DNA of 47,561 nt from Calycina herbarum (Eukaryota > Ascomycota > Leotiomycetes > Helotiales > Pezizellaceae). Shown here in pieces: positions 46,741 to 47,561 of the stretch. The translations under genes were made by a program, and so were the position numbers. Under the pieces are notes generated by a model, which ran no database searches, was not told the DNA's origin, and saw nothing but the letters and a program-made list of their open reading frames with translations. Numbering within the stretch: position 1 is the first letter of the stretch; the number at the start of each line of letters is the position of its first letter. Where the stretch lies: assembly GCA_001414485.1 (NCBI GenBank), contig LLEY01000292.1, forward strand, positions 1-47,561. The letters run 5' to 3'.

Positions 46741-46982
46741 TATTAAGAGTTACACCTGTAGAGTAGGTCTTAGAGTACTCTAGTAACGTATTCACGTAGC
46801 CTCGCTTAGCAACGTATAGACGTGATAGAACCTTCGAGAGTACTCTTAGTAGAACCCTCTAGAATAAGCTAACTAAGTATATAAGTTAGTAAGAACTCTA
46901 GCTTAGAAAGAATAATCGAATCTTCTTATATATAGATAGTCTCTATAGTTTAATTTATTAGCACTTGTTATAAGCTCTAATA
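46741..46982 (+). repeat. Mini-element 3' LTR (242 bp)
   Basis: TATTAAGAGTTACACC to AAGCTCTAATA, the same length as the 5' LTR. Confidence 0.85.
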
Positions 46983-46987
46983 GTAAT
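46983..46987. repeat. Mini-element target duplication, right (GTAAT)
   Basis: GTAAT, matching 45211-45215. Confidence 0.8.
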
Positions 46988-47561
46988 CGCGTCTTAGTTA
47001 GATTCCAGCGTATTAGCTTGAAATAGTAGATCGAGAGATATTATAAGCCTTCGTAGCGCTTTATTAGATAATTAATACGTCGTTTTCAAGTACTTAGATA
47101 GCTAAGTTAATCTTGTTTTCGTTAGAAGACATTTAGGCGTTGTTTAGTAGAGATAATATAACTAGAAGTTAATAATTATTATAAAGTTTAAAAGGTAGCT
47201 AGCTCGCTTATATAGCTAGCTCGCTTATAAAACACGTTAGATACTATTATTTCTAACTAAAGCTCTTTATTTATCTTAGACTTCTAGAAATCAGTTTATA
47301 ATATACTTCTTATTTAAATAGATATTTCTATAGTCTACTATCTAAAGTTAGATAACTAGATAACGTATATATATAGCGAACCGGCTAAACAAGCGAACCG
47401 GCTTACTGAAAATATATCTAAAATCGTGATTTTGATATTTTAATATCTTTATAAATTATTAATTAAAAATTTCAAAATTAAAACTTTGATTTTATTACTA
47501 TATAAATATAAAAGTTATAAAATATAAGACTAAGGCTAATTTATATTAAAAAGTTATTAAA
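46988..47561. other. RIP-mutated right edge
   Basis: No gene. It contains a 12-base direct repeat AGCGAACCGGCT (47375-47386 and 47392-47403), followed by very AT-rich DNA with runs such as AATTAAAAATTTC. The paired 12-mers may be part of the terminus of a DNA transposon that extends past the window. Confidence 0.4.

Larger units (their letters stand above)
45216..46982 (+). mobile_element. Non-autonomous LTR element loaded with tandem repeats
   Basis: 1767 bp with two 242-bp LTRs, GTAAT on both sides and a polypurine tract immediately before the right LTR, all in plus orientation. The 1283-bp interior has no gag or pol; it is largely three sets of tandem repeats (29-bp, 65-bp and about 175-bp units). 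This is the build of a TRIM/LARD-like element that relies on proteins from another retrotransposon. The two LTRs differ at about 15 positions, all but one transitions, as expected from RIP. A solo LTR of the same family sits at 20952-21193. Confidence 0.85.
14935..47561. other. AT-rich, RIP-mutated repeat block
   Basis: Composition changes sharply just after a GC-rich patch (about 14860-14930). From there to the right edge the DNA is dominated by TpA, with CpA and TpG almost absent: in the 60 bases at 16081-16140 I count 18 TpA, no CpA and no TpG, against six ApC/GpT. All recognisable coding remnants inside carry stops explained by C-to-T or G-to-A changes. This is the mark of RIP, which acts on duplicated DNA in many ascomycetes and usually goes with H3K9 methylation and heterochromatin. 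Stretches not assigned to a named element below hold no gene that I can support. Confidence 0.9.

Noticed and set aside
14935..47561. Centromere or subtelomere call for the AT-rich block
   Set aside because: RIP-mutated repeats would fit either, but there is no telomere repeat and no way to recognise a fungal centromere from sequence alone.

Overview
The window looks like a filamentous ascomycete (Pezizomycotina) chromosome. The evidence is short spliceosomal introns (51-66 nt, GTAAG/GTACG/GTGAG donors, CTAAC/CTGAC/CTAAT branch sites), a fungal NOD-like receptor, a Tad-type LINE, a Fot1/pogo-type transposase remnant, and an AT-rich block with the mark of repeat-induced point mutation (RIP: C-to-T in CpA, so TpA-rich and nearly without CpA/TpG). 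No telomere repeats, rRNA or tRNA genes were recognised.

Layout. (1) 1-6.9 kb is a graveyard of gene fragments: a frameshifted conserved fragment at the left edge, a pair of diverged duplicated blocks, a roughly 1-kb reading frame at 3.2-4.3 kb broken only by nonsense codons of the C-to-T type, and a 671-bp 5'-truncated LINE (5899-6569) flanked by a perfect 17-bp target-site duplication. (2) 6.9-14.7 kb is the gene-bearing island, all on the minus strand: a SesA-NACHT-WD40 receptor (one 51-nt intron), a decayed zinc-finger-like gene, the 3' end of a pogo-type transposase gene, a three-exon chromodomain plus AT-hook protein of about 540 aa, and a two-exon protein of 158 aa that I do not recognise. 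(3) From about 14.93 kb to the end (about 32.6 kb) the DNA is RIP-mutated repeat DNA with no intact gene.

Inside the AT-rich block these elements can be resolved: a 247-bp TA-flanked inverted-repeat element (15100-15346) with loose copies of its terminus beside it; the endonuclease domain of a Tad-type LINE (about 19.54-19.97 kb, plus); a 242-bp solo LTR with TATAA duplication (20952-21193); a complete 7282-bp Ty3/Gypsy element on the minus strand (21395-28676) with CTAAG duplication, 433/434-bp LTRs, readable gag, protease and RT motifs, and a plus-strand accessory frame with a binuclear zinc-cluster cysteine pattern just inside its 3' LTR; a RIP-destroyed paralogue of the receptor (about 37.2-37.8 kb, plus); an orphan LTR of the Gypsy family (43701-44146); and a 1767-bp non-autonomous LTR element (45216-46982, GTAAT duplication, 242-bp LTRs, polypurine tract) whose interior consists largely of tandem repeats.

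How it fits together: an island with an immune-type receptor and a chromatin-reader gene abuts a RIP-inactivated, presumably heterochromatic repeat block. The block contains a dead copy of the same receptor family, so duplication followed by RIP probably shaped the receptor repertoire here. Reading frames inside the AT-rich block were translated by eye; boundaries there are approximate except where terminal repeats and target duplications fix them.
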